Positions 8,834 through 18,182 are shown, numbered from the stretch's first letter. The stretch is DNA of 64,000 nt from Aureliella helgolandensis (GCF_007752135.1 NZ_CP036298.1:3844001-3908000); one strand, 5' to 3'. Numbers and translations: made by a program. Notes: generated from the letters alone by a model not told the origin.

Positions 8834-9542
8834 TCGCCGACCGTGGATCGACAGCTTGAATACCCCACATCGCTGCGGATACGAACGAATGCACTTGAGT
8901 TGTTGAAAGTCGGTCTCCCAATACGACAAGCCATGTTTGGCAGCGACCACACGCCGATAAACCACTGTGTAAGCTTGGTAACTTACGACGACAAGCAAAA
9001 TCTGCAGGAACTGCCACCTTCTCAGGCGATAAGTCTTGCGACTATGTACGGGCGGGAACTCTGTTGCCTCAAGTTGGACGACGCTAGCTGCCCCTTCAAT
9101 TCCACGAACATCGCAGTGGTGTAAGCGAGAGTCCTGTTCGAAAGCCAAGCGGACAGCTGAGGACGGTCTCGCTCCATTGCCGAACCTACTGAAAACAACG
9201 ATTGAAAGAGCACTCCATGTTCTCGGAGTGGCTCCAACGCGATTCAGAGTGGATTTAAGCATTGAAATTGGGAACGCAAGTTGAGTAATGCTCAGTCGAC
9301 TGATGGGACGCGATCACAACAAGCCGGGAGCCCTGCGGCTGTTTCTTGGTGATTGCTAGCTTGTTGCAATTGGGAGGGGGGGACTTGTTGCTAAGGTTGC
9401 AGCCCACATCTGGCTGTAGCGGCGAGTACCTTTCCTTGCTCACGCGGCGGGGTGCAATGTTAACAAGCCGTCACGCGGCGGGTTTTAAGTAAGACAGACG
9501 GGTGCCGTTGGAGGATGGATGTGTGCGCGGATTCGTTAGGCA
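8834..9542. other. Intergenic region, no convincing gene
   Basis: About 700 bases between the kinase gene and a reverse-strand gene. Short open frames exist on both strands (for example 8843-9124 forward), but none has recognisable family features or a good ribosome site. A decayed copy of the 116-bp repeat occupies about 9355-9470. Confidence 0.5.
9355..9470 (+). repeat. 116-bp repeat, decayed copy
   Basis: The 3' part matches well: GGTTGCAGCCC, GGCTGTAGCGGC, ACCTTTCCTTGCTCACGCGG, ending AACAAGCCG. It is followed directly by TCACGCGGCGGGTTTTAAG, which is again the repeat's own internal sequence. The 5' palindromic end is eroded, so the left boundary is approximate. Confidence 0.55.
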
Positions 9543-10094
9543 TTAGAGCAAGATCGAGTTTGTTTCTGCCTGGAACAATTGGCTGATCAGCCACAAGAAG
9601 TCGAGCGGTCGCAGCCAGCGGAGCTCGGACTCCGACGCAACTAGGTGGGGAGTGTTGATCTGGGCGACACGGCCCTCGTCGTTCCAATCGATCACTAGAT
9701 CATCTTGAGCAAACGCAAAAATTCGCAGATTGACCGGGAAGGGGTTGGGGCCAACCCAAGGGGTGTACAAATACTGCAAATTGAGGCTCGTACCGTACAA
9801 CCATTGCATTGGCTTGGGGCTGTTAGAAAATGGGATGCCCATTGGTCTGGCCGGATAGATGTAGTCGGGTTCGCCGAGGTGTTGGAGCACTTCGGATTGA
9901 TGGGCATTGATACCGATGGTGGCGGAGCGGGTCGCCTCTCGCGCGTGGTGCACTCGCTCTAGGGATCCCAGCAGGCTCAGCAGAATAAACCAAATGGCCT
10001 TAATCTCGAGCGGTACAGGCATGGTATATGGTTCCCTTGGCGTGGGTGAAGTCGCTACGTTGGTAGGACCGCACGCAAACGGCCCGTATTCCAT
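9543..10094 (-). CDS. Hypothetical protein with N-terminal membrane helix
   Basis: Family not recognised. Two starts are possible. ATG at 10094 has GGGAGA upstream and gives 183 residues. ATG at 10022 (MPVPLEIKAIWFILLSLLG) puts a membrane helix at the very N-terminus and gives 159 residues. The rest appears soluble and extracytoplasmic. A segment IGINAHQSEVLQHLGEPDYI recalls the 'G.s..eV...LGePd' motif of small SmpA/OmlA-like lipoproteins, but the similarity is weak. A Trp/Pro-rich stretch with YGTSLNLQYLYTPWVG follows. It is divergent from the secreted FAD oxidoreductase gene. Confidence 0.5.
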   Translation of the reverse strand: MEYGPFACGPTNVATSPTPREPYTMPVPLEIKAIWFILLSLLGSLERVHHAREATRSATIGINAHQSEVLQHLGEPDYIYPARPMGIPFSNSPKPMQWLYGTSLNLQYLYTPWVGPNPFPVNLRIFAFAQDDLVIDWNDEGRVAQINTPHLVASESELRWLRPLDFLWLISQLFQAETNSILL

Positions 10095-10240
10095 GCACTT
10101 GGGATTCTCCCGGTAGATTGTTGATTTGGTATACTTGGGGCGGGCAATTCTTTGCCTACCCGTCGAACTCGAGGTGTTGCATACAGGGATGACTGTAGTG
10201 GCACTTTTACCCGCTCAATCAACTGCAGAGCTGATGCACC

Positions 10241-12514
10241 ATGATGCGTAGTAGATACCTGTTAACTTTCGCCCTTCTAGCACTCTTGCATACCGTGGGC
10301 TCGACAGCCGAAGTGTTGGTCGAAGCGGAGTCCTTTGAGCAGCATGGTGGATGGCAACTGGATACGCAATTCATCACAGAGATGGGCTCACCCTACCTGC
10401 TGGCGCATGGTCTGGGGCGGCCTGTGGAGGATGCTACCACTGAATTCAAAATGGACGAAGCGGGTGAGTACACCGTTTGGGTGAGAACGTACGACTGGGT
10501 GGCTCGCTGGGACGCAACTGGCTCGCCTGGCCGATTTAAGATTCGCATTGGCAACCAAGAACTCGCCAATGACTTGGGGATCGCTGGCAAGGATTGGAGT
10601 TGGCATCGCGCGGGGCAGGTTAAGCTCACAGCCGGAACGCACTCAATGCAATTGCAGGATTTGACTGGGTTTGATGGTCGATGCGATTCGATTTATCTCA
10701 CCACGGATGCGACTCAGGAGCCCGACAACAGTTCGGAGATGCTTTCTCCGTTCCGACGACGTTTGTTGGGCATCGAGCATCCTGTTGAAATCAAACAAGG
10801 CTACGATTTGGTGGTGGTTGGAGGGGGCTATAGTGGCATGGGAGCCGCAATTTCAGCTGCCCGGATGGGTTGCAAGGTTGCGTTGATTCAAGATCGTGGA
10901 GTCTTGGGGGGCAATGGTTCCAGCGAGGTTCGGGTTTGGGCGATGGGGCATATCCGCCGTGGCAAGTATCCTCGCATTGGTGAAATTATCGAGGAGTTTG
11001 CAGATTCTGCGACCAAGTCTCCGGGACGAGCCGAAGAATTTGGTGATGCGCACAAGGAGGAGGTCGTGCGGAGCGAGAAGAACATTGACCTCTTTCTCAA
11101 CCACCACGCCTTCCGCTTGTCTAAGGAGGGAGATGCCATCGAATCGGTCGACGCGATCGATACGCGGACCAACGCGGTTCGACGTTTTGAGGGAGCTTTG
11201 TTTGCCGATTGCACAGGCCATGGAACTCTCGGCTATCTAGCGGAAGCCGATTGGAATATGACCCCTGGTGGCAGGATGGGAATGAGTAATATGTGGACTT
11301 GGGATGAAGTTGGTGCCGAAACCTCCTTTCCGGAGACCCCCTGGGCGTTGCCCTTGAACATGGCCGACTTTCCCTATCCACGCGATCACCATGGACAATG
11401 GTTCTGGGAAAGTGGTTTTGACCAAGATCCACTTGGTGATGCGGAGGGGATTCGCGACTGGAACTTGCGAGCTGTGTACGGTGCGTTCAATGCCATGAAG
11501 AACGGAGATGGAGCCGCCGAACATCGCGATGCTGTTCTAACCTGGATCGCCTACATTGGCGGGCCACGTGAAAGTCGACGATTGACGGGCGACGTCGTGC
11601 TCACCCAACAAGATATTGTCAACAAACGCGAGTTCCCAGATGGCTGCGTGCCCAGTACTTGGAGCATCGACTTGCATTACCCCAAGGAACAGTACGCTCA
11701 AAAGTTTCCTGACAATCCGTTCATTTCGATAGCCGAGCACGATCGGCGGATCGATCGCCAATACGGTTACCCGGTGCCCTACCGATGTTTCTATTCCAGG
11801 AGCATTCCCAATCTGTTCATGGCGGGTAGATGCATTAGTGTGACACACGAAGCACTGGGAACGACTCGGGTCATGAAGACTTGCGGCATGATGGGAGAGG
11901 TTGTGGGGAAGGCAGCCAGCCTATGCACACAACACGAATGCCAGCCGCGCGATGTTTATCAAGACCATTTGTCAGAGTTAATTCAACTGCTGGAATTGCC
12001 TGGTAAGGCATTTCGAGAAACGGTTACCAGCCCGATTACCGTGCCCGATGATGCCTTGCCCAAAGCCGGTCCCTACGGTCCCGAAACGCTTGGCACCGCT
12101 TCACTGCCTGGCGTGGTAGTGGATGACAGGCAGGCGGATCTGAAAGGGAAGTGGACGGAAGGGGATGGACTCAAGGGATTTGTGGGATCTGGCTACCGCT
12201 ACGCTTCGGCCAATAGTGGGGCGCAAGCCGTGTTCACCCTCAAGGCAACTGAGGCGGGGCAGTTCCAAGTTCGTATCTCGTGGTTGCCCCACGAAAATCG
12301 TGGCGATCATGTATCCGTATCGGTGTTGCAAGCGACGCAAGCACCCCTTGCGACGACGGTTAACATGCGGAAGCCGGCTGCAGAGGATGGATTTGCCAAG
12401 CTGACCACACTAGAGCTCAAGAAGGGGGACGTTGTCAAAGTGGTCATCGATTCGGCAGACGCTGGCGGAACGGTGCATATTGACGCAGCCCAGTTGTTAC
12501 CCGTGAAAAAATAG
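10241..12514 (+). CDS. Secreted FAD-dependent oxidoreductase with golvesin-like C-terminus
   Basis: A 757-residue protein with a Sec signal peptide (RYLLTFALLALLHTVGSTAE). Residues 25-155 form a beta-sandwich, carbohydrate-binding-like domain (VLVEAESFEQHGGW...WVRTYDW). Residues 186-600 form an FAD_oxidored-type flavoprotein, with the dinucleotide motif DLVVVGGGYSGMGAAISAARMG (GGGYSG at 194-199), GGNGSSEVRVW, and the C-terminal FAD contact GRCISVTHEALGTTRVMKTCGM. Residues 622-757 form a golvesin/xanthan-lyase-like beta domain starting LPGVVVDDRQADL. It is probably periplasmic and acts on carbohydrate-like or surface polymers; the substrate is unknown. A flavinylated membrane protein gene follows after 12 bases. 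Confidence 0.85.
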   Translation: MMRSRYLLTFALLALLHTVGSTAEVLVEAESFEQHGGWQLDTQFITEMGSPYLLAHGLGRPVEDATTEFKMDEAGEYTVWVRTYDWVARWDATGSPGRFKIRIGNQELANDLGIAGKDWSWHRAGQVKLTAGTHSMQLQDLTGFDGRCDSIYLTTDATQEPDNSSEMLSPFRRRLLGIEHPVEIKQGYDLVVVGGGYSGMGAAISAARMGCKVALIQDRGVLGGNGSSEVRVWAMGHIRRGKYPRIGEIIEEFADSATKSPGRAEEFGDAHKEEVVRSEKNIDLFLNHHAFRLSKEGDAIESVDAIDTRTNAVRRFEGALFADCTGHGTLGYLAEADWNMTPGGRMGMSNMWTWDEVGAETSFPETPWALPLNMADFPYPRDHHGQWFWESGFDQDPLGDAEGIRDWNLRAVYGAFNAMKNGDGAAEHRDAVLTWIAYIGGPRESRRLTGDVVLTQQDIVNKREFPDGCVPSTWSIDLHYPKEQYAQKFPDNPFISIAEHDRRIDRQYGYPVPYRCFYSRSIPNLFMAGRCISVTHEALGTTRVMKTCGMMGEVVGKAASLCTQHECQPRDVYQDHLSELIQLLELPGKAFRETVTSPITVPDDALPKAGPYGPETLGTASLPGVVVDDRQADLKGKWTEGDGLKGFVGSGYRYASANSGAQAVFTLKATEAGQFQVRISWLPHENRGDHVSVSVLQATQAPLATTVNMRKPAAEDGFAKLTTLELKKGDVVKVVIDSADAGGTVHIDAAQLLPVKK

Positions 12515-12526
12515 CCGCAGCCCACC

Positions 12527-14347
12527 GTGTTACCGATCATCAATCCCAACGCTCCGGCCCCAAGAACGGTATTGCGTAGTTCCGTCCGGCGGCGTGGCTG
12601 GGGCGATGCGTGGCTGCATACCTTGCGCATCGCGTTGTTGTGCGGTTTGATTGGCGGTTTGCAGCAGATTTCCACACTACGAAGCCAATCTGAGACGCAA
12701 GGATTGGGATTGTCGCATGTTGTAGGCCAGTTCCCCAGTGCTCGGGAAATGGGAATTGCGTCAGAGGATGGTCTGCGTAACGTACGGGATGCGTCGGAAA
12801 ACAGTCTCGGCTGGGTAGCCACGACGAGTCCAGAGGCAGATCGGATTATTGGCTATTCGGGCCCTAACAACGTCCTGATTGCCGTCGATGAGAAACGCCG
12901 AATCACCGGCTTAGAACTCTTGTCATCGGGTGATACCCAAGAGCACGCGGATCTCGTTCGTCGGGACGAAGATTTTTGGCAGCAGTTCGTGGGGCAGGCG
13001 TGGGAGGAGTTAGCCGGACTCGAGATGGACGGGGTGAGCGGGGCAACTCTGACAAGTTTGGCCATCGCTGAGGCTCTTGCGTTAAGGACAACGGGAAAGC
13101 GGCTCAGTTTGCGTTTTCCAGATCCAATTACGCTCGATGATGCACGGCTCGTTTGCCCCAAGTGCACGCAATTGCAACGGGTGGAGCGTGGGTCGCTGCA
13201 ACAGTGGGAGATGTACGACGCCAGCCAGCAATTGTTGGGGACTCTTGTGCGAACGGGCCCCTTAGTCGATTCCGTTGAGGGATATCAGGGCCCGACTGAA
13301 CTTGTCATGTGGCTGAGCTCCCCGGATGCCGATGGGGTTCCAGGGAACATGCTCACAGCGAATTCCCTTCTAGAAAAGGTGAAAATTCGGAGTTCGTACG
13401 ACAACGAGCCGTATGTTGGATACGTGCGGCAAGAGTATGGATTTTGGCCACTTTTTGCGGGAAGATCGCTGAAGTCCCTGGGAGGGATCGACCTCGAGGC
13501 AGAGAAGATCGAAGGAGTCTCCGGGGCTACCATGACCTCCTTGGCGGTAGCCGAGACCATTGGGCTTGCAGCGACGCGCATTCAAAACTTGGTGGGGCCG
13601 CAGAAGAAGGCCTTAGCGAGAGGTTGGAATTGGTCGGTTACCGAGCTCGCGACCGCTGTGGTGGCGGTCTTGAGTCTGGTGTGGTGTCGCTCGCACTGGC
13701 GAGGTCGCAAGTGGCCGAGGCGATTGTGGCAGCTGGGGTGCTTTGTGATACTGGGGATTGGGACCGGGAATCTCCTGTCGATTGCGCTGTTTGCGGGGTG
13801 GACGACGGCGGGAGTTGGCCCCATGCTATTTGCGCCTGGGTTGGCGGTATTGCTAGCGGTGGCACTGGTCTCTCCTGTCTTGTTGCGACAGAATGTCTAT
13901 TGCGACCATCTCTGTCCCCACGGTGCTCTGCAGCAATGGGCTAGGCCCCTACGAGTTCGCATACCGCATTTTTGCCGGCCACTTCCAACCCTCTGGGGAA
14001 CGTCAATTTCGCGTCTTGCGGTTCGAGCTCTCAAGCTGAGTCGAGGGCTGGTGATCCTGGCAGCCATTTTCTGGACCGTCACTGAAACCTCGATTGCCCT
14101 GACTTGGCTGGAGCCCTTCGACACCTACGCATGGAAAGTGGGGGTGTCGGCGAGTATTGTGATCTGGCTGTTGAGTCTACTACTTGTACTTTGGCGCCCC
14201 ATGTCGTACTGTCAGTTGGCATGTCCGACCGGCCATGTCTTGGGCATGTTGAAGAGTGCCAGACGCACCCGGCACAGTTTATGGATCGACGTTCCGCTAT
14301 TAGCCGTAACCATGGTGGTTTGGACTTATTTAATCTCCATGCGATGA
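12527..14347 (+). CDS. NosR-like membrane protein with two FMN-binding domains and CxxxCP motifs
   Basis: A 606-residue protein. An N-terminal membrane helix (about 32-50) leads into two tandem extracytoplasmic FMN_bind domains. Each ends in an ApbE-type flavinylation motif: DGVSGATLTS (168-177) and EGVSGATMTS (329-338), with the flavin expected on Thr174 and Thr335. A CPKC pair (210-213) lies between them. The C-terminal half has about six membrane helices and two CxxxCP motifs, CDHLCP (459-464) and CQLACP (562-567), as in NosR and related quinol-to-flavin electron carriers. It starts at GTG 12527 with a weak ribosome site, 12 bases after the FAD oxidoreductase stop, so co-translation is likely. 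Role inferred: moving electrons across the membrane to or from an extracytoplasmic flavoenzyme. Confidence 0.85.
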   Translation: MLPIINPNAPAPRTVLRSSVRRRGWGDAWLHTLRIALLCGLIGGLQQISTLRSQSETQGLGLSHVVGQFPSAREMGIASEDGLRNVRDASENSLGWVATTSPEADRIIGYSGPNNVLIAVDEKRRITGLELLSSGDTQEHADLVRRDEDFWQQFVGQAWEELAGLEMDGVSGATLTSLAIAEALALRTTGKRLSLRFPDPITLDDARLVCPKCTQLQRVERGSLQQWEMYDASQQLLGTLVRTGPLVDSVEGYQGPTELVMWLSSPDADGVPGNMLTANSLLEKVKIRSSYDNEPYVGYVRQEYGFWPLFAGRSLKSLGGIDLEAEKIEGVSGATMTSLAVAETIGLAATRIQNLVGPQKKALARGWNWSVTELATAVVAVLSLVWCRSHWRGRKWPRRLWQLGCFVILGIGTGNLLSIALFAGWTTAGVGPMLFAPGLAVLLAVALVSPVLLRQNVYCDHLCPHGALQQWARPLRVRIPHFCRPLPTLWGTSISRLAVRALKLSRGLVILAAIFWTVTETSIALTWLEPFDTYAWKVGVSASIVIWLLSLLLVLWRPMSYCQLACPTGHVLGMLKSARRTRHSLWIDVPLLAVTMVVWTYLISMR

Positions 14348-14375
14348 ATTCGAACTGCGGAATGCTTGCCCTCCG

Positions 14376-15251
14376 ATGACTTCCTCTCCTTATTCCTTCC
14401 TACAGCACCAGCAGAGTGCGAGAAACGCGCAGACGGCGACAGCGTGGGACCATTTTGCTTCGCATCGCACTCAAATTACAAATCAGCTGCGGGGCATCGT
14501 GGGGCGATGCGTGGGGCGACATGCTCTGCGAATGTGCGTGTTGGGCGCGGGGAACTGCAATGACCTCGACCTCCTGGAACTGTGTCAATTGTTTGCGCAA
14601 CTCACGCTGGTTGATATCGATCGCAGCGCCTTGCAAGCGGCGGTAGCTCGGGTTGGATTGGAGGCGAGTGATCAGATTGAAATTAGGGCTCCTCTCGACC
14701 TGACCGGGCTCAGCCCCGAGTTTGCCCACTGGAGTGAATGTCTGCCCACGCCGGGTGTCGTCAAGTCGGCTCTGGAGCGACTGCGGGGTACATCTCAGCT
14801 GGAGGTTTTATCAGGTGGCTTTGACGTCGTGCTCTCCAGTTGCGTGTTAACCCAGCTGATCGATTCAGCTCAGCGCGCGATTGGCGAGGATCATGAAGAA
14901 TTCTTTGATTTGCTGTCAGCGCTTCGCCTGCGGCACATTGAGCATATGCTCGAGCTGCTGCGAGGCGATGGCGTGGGGCTACTGGTTACCGATCTGGTTT
15001 CTACCGATACCTGGCCCGGCATGCGTGAGCTGCCCATCGAGCAACTTCCACAAGCCGCCGCGGCTGCGGTGCGGGACAAGAATTTTTTTAGTGGCGTAAA
15101 TCCATCGGTGATTTATCACTTGTTGAAAAACCATCCCACACTCTCCGCTAAAATTAGTCAGGTTACTCCCATTTCGCCTTGGATTTGGGATTGGGGCACT
15201 CGCGCTTATGTCGTGTACGGAATGCAATTTCGACGCAGCGCTCACGGATAG
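14376..15251 (+). CDS. SAM-dependent methyltransferase-like protein
   Basis: A 291-residue soluble protein. The segment LRMCVLGAGNCNDLDLLELC followed by LTLVDIDRSALQAAVARVG matches motif I and the acidic end of strand 2 of class I methyltransferases. A later GGFDVVLSSCVLTQLIDSA matches strand 4, and LLRGDGVGLLVTDLVS matches strand 5. No substrate-recognition family is recognisable. It begins 28 bases after the NosR-like gene and is probably in the same transcription unit. I see no obvious functional connection to the two flavoproteins. Confidence 0.65.
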   Translation: MTSSPYSFLQHQQSARNAQTATAWDHFASHRTQITNQLRGIVGRCVGRHALRMCVLGAGNCNDLDLLELCQLFAQLTLVDIDRSALQAAVARVGLEASDQIEIRAPLDLTGLSPEFAHWSECLPTPGVVKSALERLRGTSQLEVLSGGFDVVLSSCVLTQLIDSAQRAIGEDHEEFFDLLSALRLRHIEHMLELLRGDGVGLLVTDLVSTDTWPGMRELPIEQLPQAAAAAVRDKNFFSGVNPSVIYHLLKNHPTLSAKISQVTPISPWIWDWGTRAYVVYGMQFRRSAHG

Positions 15252-15652
15252 GGGGCGTCGAGAGCGTCCCAGACAACTGCGCTATCTGAGGTGCTAAGAT
15301 TGGTGCAAAATGCCGCTGTTGGATTTGAAATGTGGACTTGGCATCCAGCCGGTTCGCTGGGGCACTCCAGGCCTTGACGGGCTGTTGATTTAATCGCAAT
15401 TTGAATTTTAATGCGGAGGTAGCATCCTTAATTGCCTTGTAGCGGAGGTTATCTTTCCTTGCTCGCGCAGCGGGTTACTATTTCAACAGCCCGTTGAGTT
15501 CTGGATCAATCCTGAATACGTGTTAGCATTCGTCCGCTTGGCCCCACGAGGTTGCCGCAAGACGCATAGACAACTAACACCGTACACCACATAAACCGTA
15601 CATCACTTACAAAGAATAATAGACTCACAAAGAATAATAGGGCAGCTTGATC
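15252..15652. other. Intergenic region with a full 116-bp repeat copy
   Basis: No gene. It contains the repeat at 15378-15493. Near the downstream gene there is an 18-base-period direct repeat (ACAAAGAATAATAG at 15609-15622 and 15627-15640) in the likely leader of the FAD oxidoreductase gene. Confidence 0.6.
15378..15493 (+). repeat. 116-bp palindromic-end repeat with TTGA flanking duplication
   Basis: A full copy. The ends CGGGCTGTTGA and TCAACAGCCCG are perfect inverted repeats of 11 bp. It is flanked by TTGA on both sides (15374-15377 and 15494-15497), consistent with a 4-bp target duplication. Unlike most other copies, the flanks do not resemble the repeat itself. Confidence 0.88.
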
Positions 15653-17755
15653 ATGAAGCGAATAATCTTTCTTTGCCTAGGGGTGATTCTGACTCCCACG
15701 GTTCGCGCCGAAGAGCGGAGCTATGACATCGTCGTCTACGGCGGGACCAGTGCGGCCGTGACAACGGCGGTCCAAGCTCGGAAGCTGGGGAAGACGGTTG
15801 CCATTGTCTGTCCCGAGAATCATTTGGGTGGCCTGACGTCCAGCGGGCTGGGGTGGACCGATTCGGGAAAGAAGGAGGCGATTGGTGGGATTAGCCGCGA
15901 CTTCTACCATCGCGTATGGAAGCACTACCAGAAGCCACAGGCGTGGCGTTGGCAACCACAGGCCGAGTTTGGCAATCGCAATCAAGGAGGGCCTTCCGCG
16001 CGCGGGGATGGTCGCACCATGTGGGTGTTTGAACCACACGTGGCGGAAGCAATCTTCGAAGAGTTGATCGCTGAACACGAGATTCCGGTATTCCGAGATC
16101 AGTGGTTGGATCGAACGCCTCTGGAGAACTCCGCCGAAAACTCGCAACGCACCGTCGGTGTGGTGATGGAAGGTCGTCGCATTAAGGCGATTGCGACCGT
16201 GGATGGAAATACCTACGTGGCGAGGGCCTTTGTCGATGCGACCTACGAAGGTGATCTCTTGGCTGCCGCCGGAGTCTCCTTCCATGTGGGGCGAGAGGCA
16301 AATTCCGTCTACGACGAACAATGGAATGGGATTCAGGTCGGCACGCTCCACCACAAGCACTGGTTTAATCACCCCGTGGATCCCTACCGTGTTGCAGGGG
16401 ATCCGGCGAGTGGTTTACTGGCTGGAGTTAGCGCAGAACCGCCTGGAGTGAAAGGGGAGGGGGACCATCGTGTTCAAGCGTATTGTTTTCGCATGTGCCT
16501 TAGCAAATCGCCCGAAAATCGCGTTGCATTTCCAAAACCAGATGGCTACGACGCGGATCAGTATGCATTGCTCTTGAGGGTTTTCGACTATGGCTGGCGG
16601 GAAGCGTTTGAGAAATTCGACATGATGCCGAATTACAAAACGGATACCAACAACCATGGCCCCTTTAGCACTGACTTCATTGGGGAAAATTACGACTACC
16701 CCGAGGCAAGTTACGAGCGGCGGGCTGAGATTGTAAGAGCACATGAGATCTATCAGAAAGGGATGATGTACTTTCTAGCCAATGATCCTCGTGTACCGGC
16801 TGAAGTACAGGAGAGCATGAATGAATGGGGACTGCCAACGGACGAATTCAAAGACAATGGCGGCTGGCCCCATCAGATTTATGTGCGGGAAGCACGACGG
16901 ATGATTGGTAGTTATGTGATGACGGAGCATGATTGTTTGGACAGTAAAGTGACACCAGATTCCATCGGTATGGGCTCGTATACGCTTGACTCCCACAATG
17001 TGCAGAGATACATCACTCCGGAAGGCTTTGTGCAGAACGAAGGGGATATTGGCGTCCACACACCACGCCCCTACGAAATCGCCCTAGGCGCCATTTTGCC
17101 TAAACGAGATGAGTGCGAGAATTTGGTCGTGCCGGTGTGCGTGTCCTCCAGCCACATCGCGTTCGGTTCCATTCGCATGGAACCGGTGTTCATGATCTTA
17201 GGACATTCGGCTGCAACGGTACTGCATCTAGCTTTGGAACGAGACCAAGCCGTACAAGAGGTTGAATACGCCAGCATACGCAAACAGCTGCTTGAGGATG
17301 GGCAAGTGTTGGAGCTGGAAGAACGCGGTGCGAACCGCTCACGAAGTTTGCCCGGAGTCGTCGTGGATGACCGGCAAGCGGAGTTGCTTGGCAATTGGCA
17401 AGGTTCCTCCACCAATCCGCCTTTTGTCGATTCAGGATACCATCACAATGGCAAAGTCGCCGACTCCCAGACGCGTGCCGTCTATCGAGCGGAGCTTGCC
17501 CCCGGCCGTTATGAGGTGCGATTATCGTGGTCTCAGAACGCCAACCGTGCCAGCAACGTTCCGGTCTTGATCCAACACAAGGATCAGAAGACGCGTGTCA
17601 GCATTAATCAGAAGACCAAACCGGGAGGCGACGGGCTTTTTCATTCGCTGGGGAAATTCGATTTCGGACCTTCGGCAGTGGTTGAGATCGGCACGCAAGA
17701 TACCGACGGGTACGTGATTCTGGACTCGGTCCAGTTCCTCCCGATCTCCGAATAG
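15653..17755 (+). CDS. Secreted FAD-dependent oxidoreductase with golvesin-like C-terminus
   Basis: The start is set at ATG 15653, giving 700 residues with signal peptide MKRIIFLCLGVILTPTVRAEE. A TTG two codons upstream is less likely. The FAD_oxidored domain begins at once after the signal peptide: SYDIVVYGGTSAAVTTAVQA, then NHLGGLTSSGLGWTD and GGISRDFY, with SLPGVVVDDRQAEL marking the switch to a golvesin-like beta domain (566-700). The first FAD enzyme at 10241 carries the same C-terminal module, but this protein lacks the N-terminal carbohydrate-binding-like domain. It is probably a periplasmic oxidoreductase of the planctomycete family often found near sulfatases and glycan-degrading genes. 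Substrate unknown. Confidence 0.86.
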   Translation: MKRIIFLCLGVILTPTVRAEERSYDIVVYGGTSAAVTTAVQARKLGKTVAIVCPENHLGGLTSSGLGWTDSGKKEAIGGISRDFYHRVWKHYQKPQAWRWQPQAEFGNRNQGGPSARGDGRTMWVFEPHVAEAIFEELIAEHEIPVFRDQWLDRTPLENSAENSQRTVGVVMEGRRIKAIATVDGNTYVARAFVDATYEGDLLAAAGVSFHVGREANSVYDEQWNGIQVGTLHHKHWFNHPVDPYRVAGDPASGLLAGVSAEPPGVKGEGDHRVQAYCFRMCLSKSPENRVAFPKPDGYDADQYALLLRVFDYGWREAFEKFDMMPNYKTDTNNHGPFSTDFIGENYDYPEASYERRAEIVRAHEIYQKGMMYFLANDPRVPAEVQESMNEWGLPTDEFKDNGGWPHQIYVREARRMIGSYVMTEHDCLDSKVTPDSIGMGSYTLDSHNVQRYITPEGFVQNEGDIGVHTPRPYEIALGAILPKRDECENLVVPVCVSSSHIAFGSIRMEPVFMILGHSAATVLHLALERDQAVQEVEYASIRKQLLEDGQVLELEERGANRSRSLPGVVVDDRQAELLGNWQGSSTNPPFVDSGYHHNGKVADSQTRAVYRAELAPGRYEVRLSWSQNANRASNVPVLIQHKDQKTRVSINQKTKPGGDGLFHSLGKFDFGPSAVVEIGTQDTDGYVILDSVQFLPISE

Positions 17756-17829
17756 ATCCATTGGGCCACCAGCAGGCATTCTGCTGAGTGGTCGCTGCTT
17801 CCTCCTCGTTTGTTCAATCGGAAATTCCC

Positions 17830-18177
17830 ATGAAGCTGCTGCTGGCCATTATTCAGCCAACGAAATTGCAAACCGTTCGTGAAGCTCTGGATCGCATTGG
17901 AGTGGAGCGGATGACGGTCTGCGACGCACTTGGATTCGGGCGGCAGCGCGGTCAAACGGAGAGTTATCGGGGAATGGAGTATCAAGTGCAGATGTTGCGC
18001 AAGGTCTCGCTCGAAATTTGGGTCAACGACGATTTTGTGGAGCGGACGATTGAGACGATTCAGCGGGCTTCGCGAACTGGCACCAATGGACATATCGGTG
18101 ATGGGAAAATCTTCCTTCTTCCGACCGAACAAGCGTTTTCGGTAGCGGATGGTACGGTCGGACCAGGGGCGGTTTAG
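17830..18177 (+). CDS. PII-family nitrogen regulatory protein
   Basis: A 115-residue protein from ATG 17830 (MKLLLAIIQPTKLQTVREAL). The T-loop GRQRGQTESYRGMEYQV keeps Tyr51, the residue uridylylated by GlnD in GlnB/GlnK. The signature near the end, HIGDGKIFLLP, matches the PII C-terminal pattern for ATP and 2-oxoglutarate binding, although three residues appear inserted before it (RTGTNGHIGDG compared with the usual TGKIGDG). PII proteins sense 2-oxoglutarate and ATP/ADP and bind partner transporters or enzymes. Its usual neighbour amtB is absent. Instead an MFS transporter gene starts five bases after the stop, so the transporter may be the partner (inference). Confidence 0.87.
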   Translation: MKLLLAIIQPTKLQTVREALDRIGVERMTVCDALGFGRQRGQTESYRGMEYQVQMLRKVSLEIWVNDDFVERTIETIQRASRTGTNGHIGDGKIFLLPTEQAFSVADGTVGPGAV

Positions 18178-18182
18178 ACGCA

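Noticed and set aside
8744-9262. Reverse open frame after the kinase gene
   Set aside because: Overlaps the kinase C-terminus and has no recognisable family or ribosome site. A decayed gene cannot be excluded.
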